From contig OU015567.1 in the NCBI GenBank assembly GCA_907165135.1, forward strand, positions 8,561,001-8,625,000: 64,000 nt of DNA, given 5' to 3'. Every line of letters starts with the position of its first letter. Positions within the stretch are counted from its first letter, which is position 1. The stretch is from Oikopleura dioica. Taxonomy: Eukaryota > Chordata > Appendicularia > Copelata > Oikopleuridae. A program made the translations under genes and the position numbers. Below, piece after piece: positions 54,027-64,000 of the stretch. A model generated the notes under the pieces. The model was not told the DNA's origin and ran no database searches. It saw only the letters and a program-made list of their open reading frames with translations.

Positions 54027-54518
54027 CTTCGCATCAGCACTATGTTTCGTTCGAGATGAAGATCTCTGCGAGACAAAATATCATTGAATATTATTCAACT
54101 GGTCATGTTGTTGCGGTTTATTTTTGCGAAAATATTCTGGGCGTATCGAACTAATCAGACATAGAAAGTTCAGTCAAAATGTAAAACTAAAACCTTCTTT
54201 CATTTTTTGAGCAATAAATATCGAGCTTTCTATTTGAAAAACTCTGAGTATTTGGATAACTAGGAACGGGGAAAATGACGATTGATTAATGATGGAACCT
54301 ATGATAGCTACGTTCAGTTTCCATGTTTGTGTCAACAAAGGCCACCGCAGGATGACAGAGTTTGTGTCAAATGACAGTCCCCACTCATACAGTCATTTTC
54401 AAGAAAGAAGTGAGGTGAATCAACGTTATTGTCGAGTTTTATTTTGATCGAAAATAAAGGCTAAATATGTGTTCGAAGCTGATTTTTGTATAAAATATTT
54501 ATTCGCCCAGAATTTGCC

Positions 54519-57100
54519 TCAAACAGAAGGACAGTAATGATCGGCTGGATTTTGATCAGCTGGAATAGTCACTTCTTTGCGACATCTAAATTTTCTATTC
54601 AGGGTACATGTCGTATCATTCCATTTTTTGCCATTTCCATTTGGCGCAGTAATGCTCCAACTCTCGATACAGGCTTCGAAGGAATTCCCATTCGGCTCTC
54701 CTGACGCCCAATGTGTGATCGTCTGTGGGGATCCATCGGCAGCTACGAAGCCGCCTGAGCCGTCTTTAGAGATTCCAAGCCACTCGGTTGTATCGGCTGA
54801 GATCGTGTTATAGGCATCAAGTTCTTCCTGGGTCTTGAAAAACGCGATGAAAGAGCCCTCACTTGTACAAGTTTGCTCTGCGTCAGCGAAAGGAACAGGG
54901 GTGTCGTGAAGCTCAAACTGGATACAATCTTTTGTTCCAACAGGCTCGTAGCAAACAGAATCGGTAGGATCAGCCTGATCTACGGGAACCTCAGATTTAG
55001 TTCTACAATAGAACTTCGGGTTGGTTCCAACGCACCCGACATCATTCCACTGGTATGCAAGGGGGTCTGTTTCTTTTTTGCTAACGAGACAGTCCTGTGA
55101 AGGTTGATTGGCAAAATCAGGATTGTGCCCATTCGGTTCTCCAACAGCCCAGTTTGTTATTGTCAGTGTTGAACCATCTGCACCTTGCACTCCTCCTTGA
55201 TTATCTGTTTTGCTTATACCCAGCCATTGGCTAGTAGGTGATGGTAACGAATTGTACAAATCAAGTTCTTCTTGTGTCTAATAATCGGCTGCGATAAATC
55301 ATAAAATGTCACTTCAATCATCCACACTCAAGGCAAATATTACTAAAATTATTAAAATCGGGAGGGAATTCTGCAACCAAGCCTTGAAAAATGGAAGGTA
55401 ACCGCCGAGGTTGGCACAAACGACTTCTGCATCCGCGAAAGCCATAGAAGTATCTTGGTATTGGAAGGAGACACAGGTCTTGGTTGGTGGTGGATCGCAG
55501 CGGATTTCACTGCCCGCATTGGTGAACTGAGAATTCTCGCAGACGACGGTCGACTCGCCGACAAGCGTGTGCGTCGGGTCCGCGCAGGTCAGATCGCAAG
55601 TTACTGGAGTCGTTTGATAAAAAGACTCGATTCCTGAGCAGCTTATATTGAAAGCATTCTTATCGATGGTAAAAGCTGAGTCGATTTGCCCGCAGGGCGT
55701 GTCGTATTCGGGCACACACTCGACCATTTCTGATTGAGAGTCGTGAACGTGCTGGTAAGTACTACTCGCAGTGTCACACTGAAGAGTGAGATAAGTTGGC
55801 ATTTCCCCAGCAGGGCAGGAAAGTGAGCATGAATCACCAGTGCAAGTAGAAGTTAGTCCTGTATTGTCAACGTTGTAAAAGTCTTCAAGACGACCGCATG
55901 AAGTTTCGGCACAGTAGATTTCCGAACCACCAGGAGGCGTAAGCGCTCCATTTGAGCATGAAACTTCGCTGACAGGGTAAGGAACAGGTCTCGAAGCATC
56001 TCCGTCGCATGTGAGAGAGCACGTCTCTCCAGAGCAGGTAGCGGTGACATCAACCCAGTTTTCTCCATAATTGAAGTCCGCTGGATCACCGCAACTGGTT
56101 GCTTTGCAAGTGAGAGTCATTGAAGAAGCATCCGTTGGTGAAATTTCTCCTGCATTGCATCCAACAACGGAAGCTGGATATGGGAAAAGAGAAGTGTCGG
56201 TGCAGGTTGCCGTACAAGAGTCGGCGCTCGAGTCACAAGTGAAAGTTCCATCAGCGAAGCTTGATTCGAATGATGAAAGATCGCCGCAACTCAAGGATGT
56301 TGATGGCGCGGTTGTTGGAGCGGCCGTTGTTGAAGCCACTGGAGGAGGTACTGTTGTTGAAGCAACTGGCGGGGCTGCTGTTGTTGTTACGACAGGAGGA
56401 GAGGCTGTTGTTGTTGCGATCCCTGATAGATTTTATGAGGAAAATCTTTTGATCTTGACTCACCTGGACATGTGAAAGCTGCAACGTCAGCATCAGTGAT
56501 CATGCGACTGAATTTCTTTGCATTCCAGCCACAATTCTTGCCGTTCCATCGTGGACAAGTACAAACCGCTGTCAATTGATAAGCCTCGCCGTTTGGAAGT
56601 TGCAATTTCTCACCGTTCGCGCATTTGTAGGTACATTTCTTTCTGTTCAGGCCGTTGATCCCGCAAGTAACAGTAATACCTTCAGGTGGAGCGGCAAGAT
56701 CAGTCGCGCATGTGTCGCATTCACCGAGAAGTCGCTTCCAGAAAAAGAACTTATGAGGATTGAAGCGGCATTTTGTACGACGCCTTCCAACGGCGAGATA
56801 GCCTTTTTGCCTGGTTAAGCTGTTCTACAAAATAGAAAATAAACCTACCTTGGTCACAGACAAGAGCACAAGTAGACTGATCGCAGACGACTTGTCCGTT
56901 AACAGGAGTCTCTAAAGGCTCGCAAAGACTGTAAAGAGCAGCGATTCTTCCGACTGGAGCTCCCCAACCACCCTTTTTTTGGTTTAGCACATCAAGAAAA
57001 TCTCTATATCTCGGCTGCTCGTAGGAGAGTGCTACTGTTGTGAGAGACGAGAAAAGCTTAAAATTGAAATTAAGTTTTCTCGGCGTTTTCGTACCTTCAT
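54519..57100 (-). CDS. Secreted sushi-like / double C-type lectin protein, copy 2
   Basis: Tandem sister of copy 1 with the same exon layout. It has the signal peptide exon at 57100, the mucin-like linker, four-Cys modules and two lectin domains with EPN and WND motifs. The module region differs from copy 1 by only a few residues (KNAF for KSAF, STVV for STIV, YQD for YHD). Lectin domain 1 differs at nearly one residue in five (for example QPSQDCLVSKK against LPSQDCIMSKK), while lectin domain 2 is again almost identical. The GC-donor intron here is about 110 bp because it lacks the miniature element. Confidence 0.85.
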
Positions 57101-57126
57101 TCTTTTCCCTTTCTCTGCTAGATAAT

Positions 57127-57147
57127 ATAAGCCAATATTTGGCTTAT
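57127..57147. promoter_or_regulatory. Perfect palindrome upstream of lectin copy 2
   Basis: Same ATAAGCCAA-TAT-TTGGCTTAT as upstream of copy 1, at the same distance from the start codon. Confidence 0.45.
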
Positions 57148-57951
57148 CTTAGCAACAATATTATTTTTTCGTTCGAGAGGAAGATCCCTGTGAGAGAAAA
57201 TGTCATTGAATATTATTCAACTGGTCATGTTGTTGCGGTTTATTTTTTGCGAAAAAATTCTGAGCGTATCGAACTGATCAGACATAGAAAGTTCATGCAA
57301 AATGTAAAACTGGAACCTTCTTTCTTGGCGTTATAGAATTTTCAGAGCAATAAATATTGAGCTTTCTATTTGAAAAACCTTGAGTATTTGGATAACAAGG
57401 AACGGGGAAAATGACGATTGATTAATGATGGAACCTATGATAGCTACGTTCAGTTTCCACGTTTGTGTCAACAAAGGCCACCGCAGGATGACAGAGTTTG
57501 TGTCAAATGACAGTCCCCACTCTTACAGTCATTTTCAACAAAGAAGTGAGGTGGAACAAAGTTTTTGTCGAGTTTTATTTTGATCGAAAATAATTTTATG
57601 CTGTACACTAGCGGCTTTTTCGTGTTTTTCGAGGATTGGTCGTTCTTGTTTTTATTTTGATGTAGTCGTAGAATTGATGGATTAGAAAGAAGAAAACGGA
57701 TATTCACAAAAGGAAAACAACAGTTCTAAAATCGAGATTTACGACTGTTTCTCCAGATCTTCTACAGTTTCGTTTCTGAACAAATAATTGGCGTTAGTCT
57801 TCCTTGTTTTCAAGAAATTGTTTTTGGCCGTCAGACAAGAATCAGAACAGGAGCTAATCCTCAAGATCTAACGCGAGGTCACTTTTACGAGTGTTTAAAT
57901 TTATGCTTAGCTTAGCTCCAGTTTTGAATACGATTTTAATCTGGCTTGGAC

Positions 57952-59691
57952 TTACTTCATCCTTAGAGTGACTTGGATCTTCGTGAAGATTAGACCAAAC
58001 GATTCGAATAATGGGTCGAGGAATGTTCTGACCATCAGTCCCCAGACTTTCTTCACGAATTCGGCCTAGATATCAATTTACTGAATGCTCGCTACGAGCG
58101 CTAGAATCTTTACCCAAATAACGAAGCCACGGATGAATGGGACGACACACCAAATCGAGCAGAAAGCGAGGAGAGCAAAGTAGAGACCCCACATGATTGA
58201 CATGGGCACGGCCAAAACTGCTGTCAAGATTCTTAAACAAAGTAAGCGTAAAAAGACCTAGAAGAGGGTTACCTGTAAGTCCAGTATTTGACAACAGAGT
58301 AAGATTTGTAAGATGTTCCCCAAATGGTTGCGAAGGAGTGAGCACCGTCAGGCTCGGCGATGACATCGGAAAAGTTGACCTAAACGATTCTTTTGTTCAA
58401 AGAGGCTCATAAATTTGTCGGCCCCTGAAAACTGCCCTGGGAGAGACAATCAAGCTATTTTCGTGAAATCAAAAGAGAAGATGTAAAACATTTTAGGGAC
58501 TTGAACTTTTTCGATAATAGAGAGCGATAAATGCCGAGTACGAGAAAAAATAATGGCTTGGTATGCGGAGCTCATCTGATTTATGGTCCCAATCATTAAC
58601 GATCACTCCTGGCAGAGGATTTAACGATAATGATAGAGACCCCTGCGCAATGATGGTTTTAGCACTTGGCATTTCTGACATAAAATTCTGAGAAAATACC
58701 AGCCAAGGGTCTTCCAAAGCATCTATGTCGGCAACATAGACCCTGGTAGTCTGTTAAAGTTCAGGATTCCGCAAGGTCAAGTTTGTTTACACAATTTAAA
58801 ACGCTTTAGTCAGACTCTTTTGTTACTGTACCTTGATGTCCGGGTGGAGATTGTGCTGATCACGGTTGGCGTATTCGACATCTTTGTAGTATTTTGGTGT
58901 GAAGCTTGGCTAGAATTGAAAATTGAGTCAGGTTCGGGAAGGTTGGTTCTTTCATGGTGAGAGAGAAATCAAAAAAAGCGCATGCTTTTTAAGAGTCAGT
59001 GAAAATTCGTTTCACGAAAAAGTCACTTTCACGAATTAACCCCGTGGCTGACGTTTATGAATGTTGTGTGGCTTGGCGTTAGGGGGTTAAAAACAAAGAT
59101 GGACATTAGTTACAAATTCAGAGGCTGAATCTTAACCAGCAATTGTATGTGTTTGTTTTCCAGGAGGTTAATTCACGGCTTTGATGTGACTTGAATCGGG
59201 CCAAAATTAATGTTTTCGACAACATACAGTAATTATGTTAATTTAGCGTGTGTTTGTTCGAAAGAAGTGTTTCTTTACCTCTGGAAGGGCACCTTTTTTA
59301 AATTTGCATTTTACATCAAGGTTAACCTTGAAAGAAACTCAGTCAGAGAACTGATTCGAGAGAGCGAGATCGATTTTGTTCAAGCGCGATTTTGATTTTT
59401 TGAGTTCTTGAATTTTGAAGCCTAACCCAAACCACACCTAACTAAACCGTGCGGGGGATACGGACGGGTTGAAACTTACCTTTGGCAAAGTGAAGCCCTT
59501 TTTCTCTTTCTTTTTTGGTGCCTCTTCGGACTGGAGAAGAACGTCTCCGGAGGTCTCGGCAACTTCAACTTTCGCCTGAGCTGGGGCGGCTTCGGCGGCT
59601 TTAGTTTGTTCTACAGGTGCTTCCTCAGTAGCAGTGGTGGTTGCAGGGGATCCTGAGCGGGAGTAGTTGTAGTGGCTTCACCTTCCGTCAT
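57952..59691 (-). CDS. CAV: Caveolin, gene 1
   Basis: Membrane-hairpin scaffold of caveolae. The signature FSDVIAEPDG matches family FEDVIAEPEG. Then come HSFATIWGTSYKSYSVVKYW, the membrane region (ILTAVLAVPMSIMWGLYFAL) and the C-terminal DPLFESFGLIFTKIQVTL (family DPLFEAVGKIFSNV). Upstream exons are PSFTPKYYKDVEYANRDQHN (58832-58909) and the N-terminal exon (59480-59691). That first exon is frame-broken: MTEGEATTTTPAQD is followed, if C4 near 59650 is read as C5, by PATTTATEEAPVEQTKAAEA, ending KKKEKKGFTLPK. The last four introns are GT-AG (about 47, 40, 450 and 570 bp). An exon further upstream may extend the N-terminus (next entry). Confidence 0.9.
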
Positions 59692-59799
59692 TTTTAAGCT
59701 GTTGTTATATTGTTTCTTGTACACTTTTGAGGCGATGAGGTGTCAAAAGGGAAAGTCTAAATTGTTTTCTCTTGAAAAAGAATTAATGGCAAGCTTTAC

Positions 59800-60070
59800 C
59801 TAAAATATTCTCGGGTGGTGAAGGGAGTTATGCCGAACTCAAAGAGTGCTTGGGGTGAGTAGCGCACGAGAGAACCAGAACAAGGGAGAGATCGTCCCGA
59901 GAGCTCCTTACCAGACTTTTCTGAAGCGAGATTAAGCCCAGGTCGACGGGCTCTCGCTGCTCTGGTCAGGTACTTCTGCTTGATCAGGTACGACCACGGC
60001 TCCGGCTTGAAAAGGGGCCCTTTCCAAGTTTTTGTCTGGTAGCTCTTGTGTGTTGGATGTTGGCGATAAT
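59800..60070 (-). other. Coding-like upstream exon of caveolin gene 1
   Basis: A 90-codon open frame without ATG, GC-rich in AT-rich DNA. It reads IDYRQHPTHKSYQTKTWKGP, LFKPEPWSYLIKQKYLTRAA, and ends FGITPFTTREYF. It is bounded by an acceptor (AAATAG) at 60071 and a consensus donor (AG|GTAAAG) at 59799. Splicing to the acceptor AACAACAG at 59699 keeps the frame straight into the caveolin ATG (SLKMTEGEA). It could be a real N-terminal extension, a leader exon, or part of a separate gene. A second open stretch lies at about 60170-60330 (ARSWMVHMDEYYSKKC), but I found no phase-compatible junction between the two. Confidence 0.4.
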
Positions 60071-60339
60071 CTATTTAGGGACTGAAACAAAAAGGGCTGA
60101 CCAGGTTCATTGGCAGAACGGAAAGAAAAAAAAGGTTTGGGAACGTGTCAACTCTCCCTGGCAGTTTTCCAACAACACGTGGTCAGCGTCAGATTCGGTA
60201 GTACCCACTTATTGAGGAAGAATGTTAAGGTCAAAGGGCATTTCTTCGAATAGTACTCATCCATATGGACCATCCATGAGCGGGCTGTCTCCGGGACATT
60301 GCGGGTTTGCGCATCTCGTTTATGCTTGATTCCAGAAGC

Positions 60340-61243
60340 CGATTATTTATTGGCAATAAAATAAAATATAATAAAATCAATTTGATTCAGAAAAATAATT
60401 TTTGTTTTAGGAAGCACCTTATCTAACGAAAAGAAAGTTGAGGAATGTACAAAAGTGCGGACATATAAAAGCGTTGGCATTTTTATGAAGTTCATAAAAC
60501 CAAGATCAGATGCGTATTGATTGATTCGCTTGAGCCCTGAGCGCTGAGTCCTTTCAGAAAGTACGGACATCCGCGGCCCGGGTGGAGAGGTTATAAATCT
60601 ATAACGGCACGTCGTAATAATCAAAACTTCAGCGAAATAAATTTATCTCATCTGCGTCTCAATTAAACTCGCAGCAGCTAAATTTTATCACCTGACAATC
60701 ACGTTTTATTCGAATGGATAAAATAGCTCGTTTTCCTTGCTTGGCAAGTTTTACTTTCAGAACTAAGAAATAATCCTGCTTGATTGAAAGTAAGCCCTGG
60801 AAAAAGGTCAGAACTAGGGAGAACGAATAGTTGTCGTTGAATATTGACCTTGTCTTCAGAAACGGACCCCCCAAGCCCATCAAAAAAGAGCAATTAGACC
60901 GTGATAAATCGACAATTCAGAGTTCTTTTTTCCACGCTTAACACTACTCTCCTATTACGGAAATAAGCCTCACAAATGATGACATCAACAAGAACTGACA
61001 CGACTGACGAAAGTAAAGATAATTTCTTTATTTTATTTTTTTTTATTTTTTTCTGGTTTCGAAATATTTTTAAGTTATTTTATGAACAAAAAGAGTAGGT
61101 TTTTTTTCAGACAGAGGAGGTTGACTTTGGTGTTTATAGTTTTAGGAGATGAGGATTTTCGTTGTTGATCTCACTCGTTGTTGTTGTTGTTTTAATTGTG
61201 TTGCGTATGCTGTTTGAAAAGTTACAGTTGTCGTTGTTGTTGT
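60340..61243. other. Gap between caveolin genes
   Basis: AT-rich with poly-T/A tracts near 61020-61060 and a GTT-repeat near 61170-61245 at the 3' end of caveolin gene 2. The open frames here have no splice support. Confidence 0.4.
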
Positions 61244-62318
61244 TTACACGTCTTCGTAGTTGAGCTTGGCTCCGCCAACGCGTTCCACTCGTTTTTTAAT
61301 GTTGATTGAACTGAAAGCGCGGCCCAAGGACTCGAAGAAGGGATTGAAGACGACTTGCAGGATGATGCCCCAGAATTCAGACATGCAGCCCATCTTGATC
61401 TTGTGCGATCGTTTCAGCGGAGAATACACCCAGACATGAGCACAAGCGACGCAAGCTTTTCAAACGGGTCAAGAATTTGAATTCATCAATAATACGAGCG
61501 ATCATTTGGTACGCTTTGTTCTGATGCCATAAAAATCAGAGAGGATATTTTTTTGACGCTAAACAAGCTCGTTAAACAATGTCAAATTCCAAATTATTGA
61601 AATAAATTTTTCCACTTGACTAACTAATAAAGTTTCCTAATCATAATTAGTCTAGTAAAATTATAAAAAATAGTTGATGAATAATAATTTTTGACCCCTT
61701 GGCGAAAATTAAACCCCAGAAAGCAGCCAGTGGAATTCCAAAGATAAGGGACAGAACTTGGTAGGAGGCATCTTTGAAGAAACTGAAAAGAGATTCAGAT
61801 GAAAAAAGAATTTCTAGCAAGAACAGTTTGATGTGTGGTCTTCTATTGTAAGATTAACTTACACATAGACTTCGTTACTCAAATGCCAGATGTATTTTGA
61901 GGAGTGGTAACCTTCTGGCTCAGCGATAATTTCGTCGAATTTAATCTGAAAATTTTTTTGAAGAAAAAAAATTATCAAAATTTTAGCTGAAATTCTTCAA
62001 GAATGAAAATGAACATACTCTGACATCGTCGTTGAGTTTCTTTGGATCTCGATCTTCAATTGCTTTGAAATCCTGAACCGTCTGATCGAGCCCGGGCGTG
62101 TTGACAGCTTCTTGCGACATGGTTGCTTTTGACTTTCTCTTTCTCCCTTCTCTGGTGGCGATTGAGGAGTATTGCTTTTGTTTTATTACTTTGTTGTTTT
62201 GATAATTCTCGATTTGCGTGCCCGTGGAGAGAAGGGGCTGCTGCTCGTGGGCCTCGACGGTGCTCTGGTCGCTGAACTCTGTCTCGTCACTCCTGAAAGA
62301 GGCCGATAGAGAAGCCAT
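61244..62318 (-). CDS. CAV: Caveolin, gene 2
   Basis: MASLSASFRSDETEFSDQST begins at 62318. The pre-scaffold EDRDPKKLNDDVR and scaffold start IKFDEIIAEPEGYHSS are clear caveolin signatures. SYQVLSLIFGIPLAAFWG is the membrane hairpin. After a further splice, ACAHVWVYSPLKRSHKIKMG and FNPFFESLGRAFSSI give the C-terminal domain, with the same spacing from the HVW motif to NPFFE as vertebrate HIW to DPLFE. The junction between the membrane exon (ending near 61690) and the last exon (starting 61455) does not keep phase with a GT donor unless the GGGG run is one base shorter. The last residues are KLNYEDV. Divergent from gene 1, so an older duplication. Confidence 0.88.
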
Positions 62319-64000
62319 CGAACGAGGCCAGAGAGTAGTACCTAACTCAATCTTAGGGTAACCTGACTTTCTTTACTACCACACTCGCGGGCTAACGAGC
62401 TAGGCGACCCTACCTACCTCCAACGACCACGCTGCTCAGCGATCGACGTTTTTTCTGGTTCTAAATTCAATCGCCACTAAATCGATCTGGCGCTGTCTGA
62501 ATTTTTTCGAATCTTTGTCTCTCTGAATTTTTAGAATTTTAGTAAATTTTTATGACACTATAAAAATATTGAAAGAAATATTAAAAGGAGCTGTCTGTAT
62601 TATGATGGGCGAGCGTATACGAAAAAGGATGAAGGTGAAAAGACCAGACGCAAGAGAGCTCAAGAATTCTTATCGCGGCAAATGCAGCCTAGATAACCAT
62701 AAACAGATCGACGACTCTAAGACTTAGAGTCTAAGTACTGAACGTAGTTGGCTTTCTACCAAAAAATATTCAAAAGAATTTGAGCTTTCAACTGATACAA
62801 CTTGACTGTTGCGATAAAACCTAAGGGATTGGATTAAAAAACTTCTAATTAGGAAAGTCTTATATGACTGAACAAAATTCTTGTCAATAAAATGATATAA
62901 ATTATTAACCTAGCGTCGCAAATGTCAGACTTTGTCATTCAGGTTCTCATAGTTTCTTCAAAATGTCAAATAAGAGGTTAGTTATACACACATCTCTCAC
63001 GATAAAATAAAGATCTGAACCAGGGTCCACGATAATCGTCAACTTATAAAGGTCCTTCAGATAGAAACCCTTAACCGGTGTCCTCCATTTCCCCAAGGAA
63101 GGACTGTATGAAGATCTGGTGATACTATACCGTACAGTACCTTTCTGTGGAATTTCGATCTATTCTGTAAGTGCCCAATTGATCATCGTTGGCTAATGAT
63201 CTTGGCCTCGACTTCCGAAAAAGAGCGTCAGAAAAGCCAAATAATTTGGGCCCCATTCCATTCCGCGAATCATGCTCCGTCCCCATGCCAAGAAAAATAA
63301 TAGTACGTCGGAATTAAGAATTAAGAAATGTTCGTCAATCGACGACCACCGTGGGAGTCAATTTTAAAAATATTCAAGAGGTGTCACTTTGAGTTATTAC
63401 AACTGACAGAGTGTCATCACATGAACTTGGCCCCAGAGGAGCATCAGACCCCAGAGAGGCTACACGGTGATGACAGATACAGGAATTTGAGAAGAAAGAA
63501 TCATCAGCAGCCTTCTCAGACGACTTTTTTGCTTCAAGAGACGATCATTTCGGAATTTGGCTTGACGGGTCTCAATTATTTTTAGCGCTGTTTTTATAGC
63601 TTCTGCGATCTCCCTGATAAATTCCAGAGCAGTACTTGTAACCTAAGAAAACCACAATTTATTCCCAATAAAGGCTATCCATCAGCGCTCATAAACACCT
63701 CCTTTCCTTTCTTTTTTCAAAGATAGTTTTTCTAAAACAGGATGGTACTTAAATATCTCCGCGTGTAGTACCAGAATGTCAAAATAATGAGCCCGGAATG
63801 GTTGTGTTTTTTATTGCTGCACAGGTGTTGTTTTCGATTATTCTGATTTGTAGATATTTTATTAGATTTGGCAACTGATTGATGTCATTTGAAGGATGTG
63901 ATCTGATGAACTGGTATTAAAAGCATCAAGAACTCAATTTTGTGAGTTCATTGACGCACTAGTGGTTAGTTCGATAGGCCTTCCTTGATTTCAGTTTTCT
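62319..64000. other. Right end without a supported gene
   Basis: About 1.7 kb. A perfect palindrome GACTCTAAG-A-CTTAGAGTC lies at 62713-62731. The first 150 bp are GC-richer and probably the caveolin 2 promoter. Open frames near 63190-63365 (minus) and 63328-63585 (plus) lack support. Confidence 0.4.

Larger units (their letters stand above)
51050..54457. repeat. Tandem duplication unit 1 (lectin gene plus flanks)
   Basis: It runs from AATAAAGGCTAAATATGTG to the identical sequence at about 54455. It includes about 450 bp upstream of the gene. The length difference from unit 2 equals the 283-bp insert. Confidence 0.85.
54458..57591. repeat. Tandem duplication unit 2 (lectin gene plus flanks)
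   Basis: Second unit. Similarity to unit 1 upstream sequence continues to TTTTGATCGAAAATAA at about 57593. The rest of the gap to the caveolin stop (57592-57951) shows no feature. Confidence 0.85.

Noticed and set aside
59036-59090. 55-bp TTAACCCC...GGGGTTAA inverted pair as a TTAA element
   Set aside because: Too short and the inner arms match poorly; could be chance.
63190-63370. Minus-strand open stretch with a hydrophobic segment (WGPNYLAFLTLFF)
   Set aside because: About 55 codons, no start codon, no clear acceptor; not enough to call an exon.

Overview
This is a compact animal (metazoan) genome. Genes lie head to tail with gaps of roughly 90-400 bp. Most introns are only 38-60 bp with GT-AG borders, and the proteins are recognisable metazoan ones (PERK, swiprosin, slingshot, adiponectin receptor, PCF11, cramped-like, two caveolins). 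Several start codons directly follow a strong splice acceptor (pyrimidine tract, then AG|ATG or AG|aATG), as expected when genes receive a trans-spliced leader. Together this suggests a tunicate, most likely an appendicularian (larvacean). That assignment is inference; no marker gene proves it.

Layout. 1-12436 (minus strand): a lysine/glutamate-rich protein cut by the window edge, SNRPE, an unrecognised gene, PERK-like eIF2-alpha kinase, SF3B4 and a SENP/Ulp1-type SUMO protease. 12842-49261 (plus strand): a broken Tat-SF1-like N-terminal piece, a Tat-SF1 (HTATSF1) homologue, swiprosin (EFHD), CHMP3 with a 17.1-kb last intron, a small basic protein, PCF11, an unrecognised protein, CRAMP1-like, an EF-hand-like fragment, an adiponectin receptor, NDUFA2 and slingshot phosphatase. 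49262-51112: mostly empty. 51113-57100 (minus): two tandem, nearly identical secreted genes with sushi-like modules and two C-type lectin domains. 57952-62318 (minus): two caveolin genes. 62319-64000: no supported gene.

The most striking object is the CHMP3 intron (17595-34689), several hundred times longer than its neighbours. It has inverted repeats just inside both splice sites and a second inverted pair about 0.9 kb further in at the left and 0.1 kb further in at the right. It also holds three tandem 2.7-kb foldback units built on 57-bp repeats, an intact-looking 5.0-kb hAT element in unit 1 (8-bp target duplication, empty site preserved in units 2 and 3), a 756-bp TTAA-flanked foldback and a 56-bp satellite. 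The hAT element carries a transposase-like gene and a GC-rich block that folds into a chain of hairpins.

Small miniature inverted-repeat elements occur elsewhere: two related copies around EFHD, one of them inside an EFHD intron that lacks GT-AG borders, and one in a lectin intron with an empty site in the sister gene. Several otherwise convincing genes have single-base frame breaks at short homopolymers, and the near-identical repeat units differ mainly in homopolymer length. Residual assembly error is therefore a more likely cause than gene death for most of these breaks.
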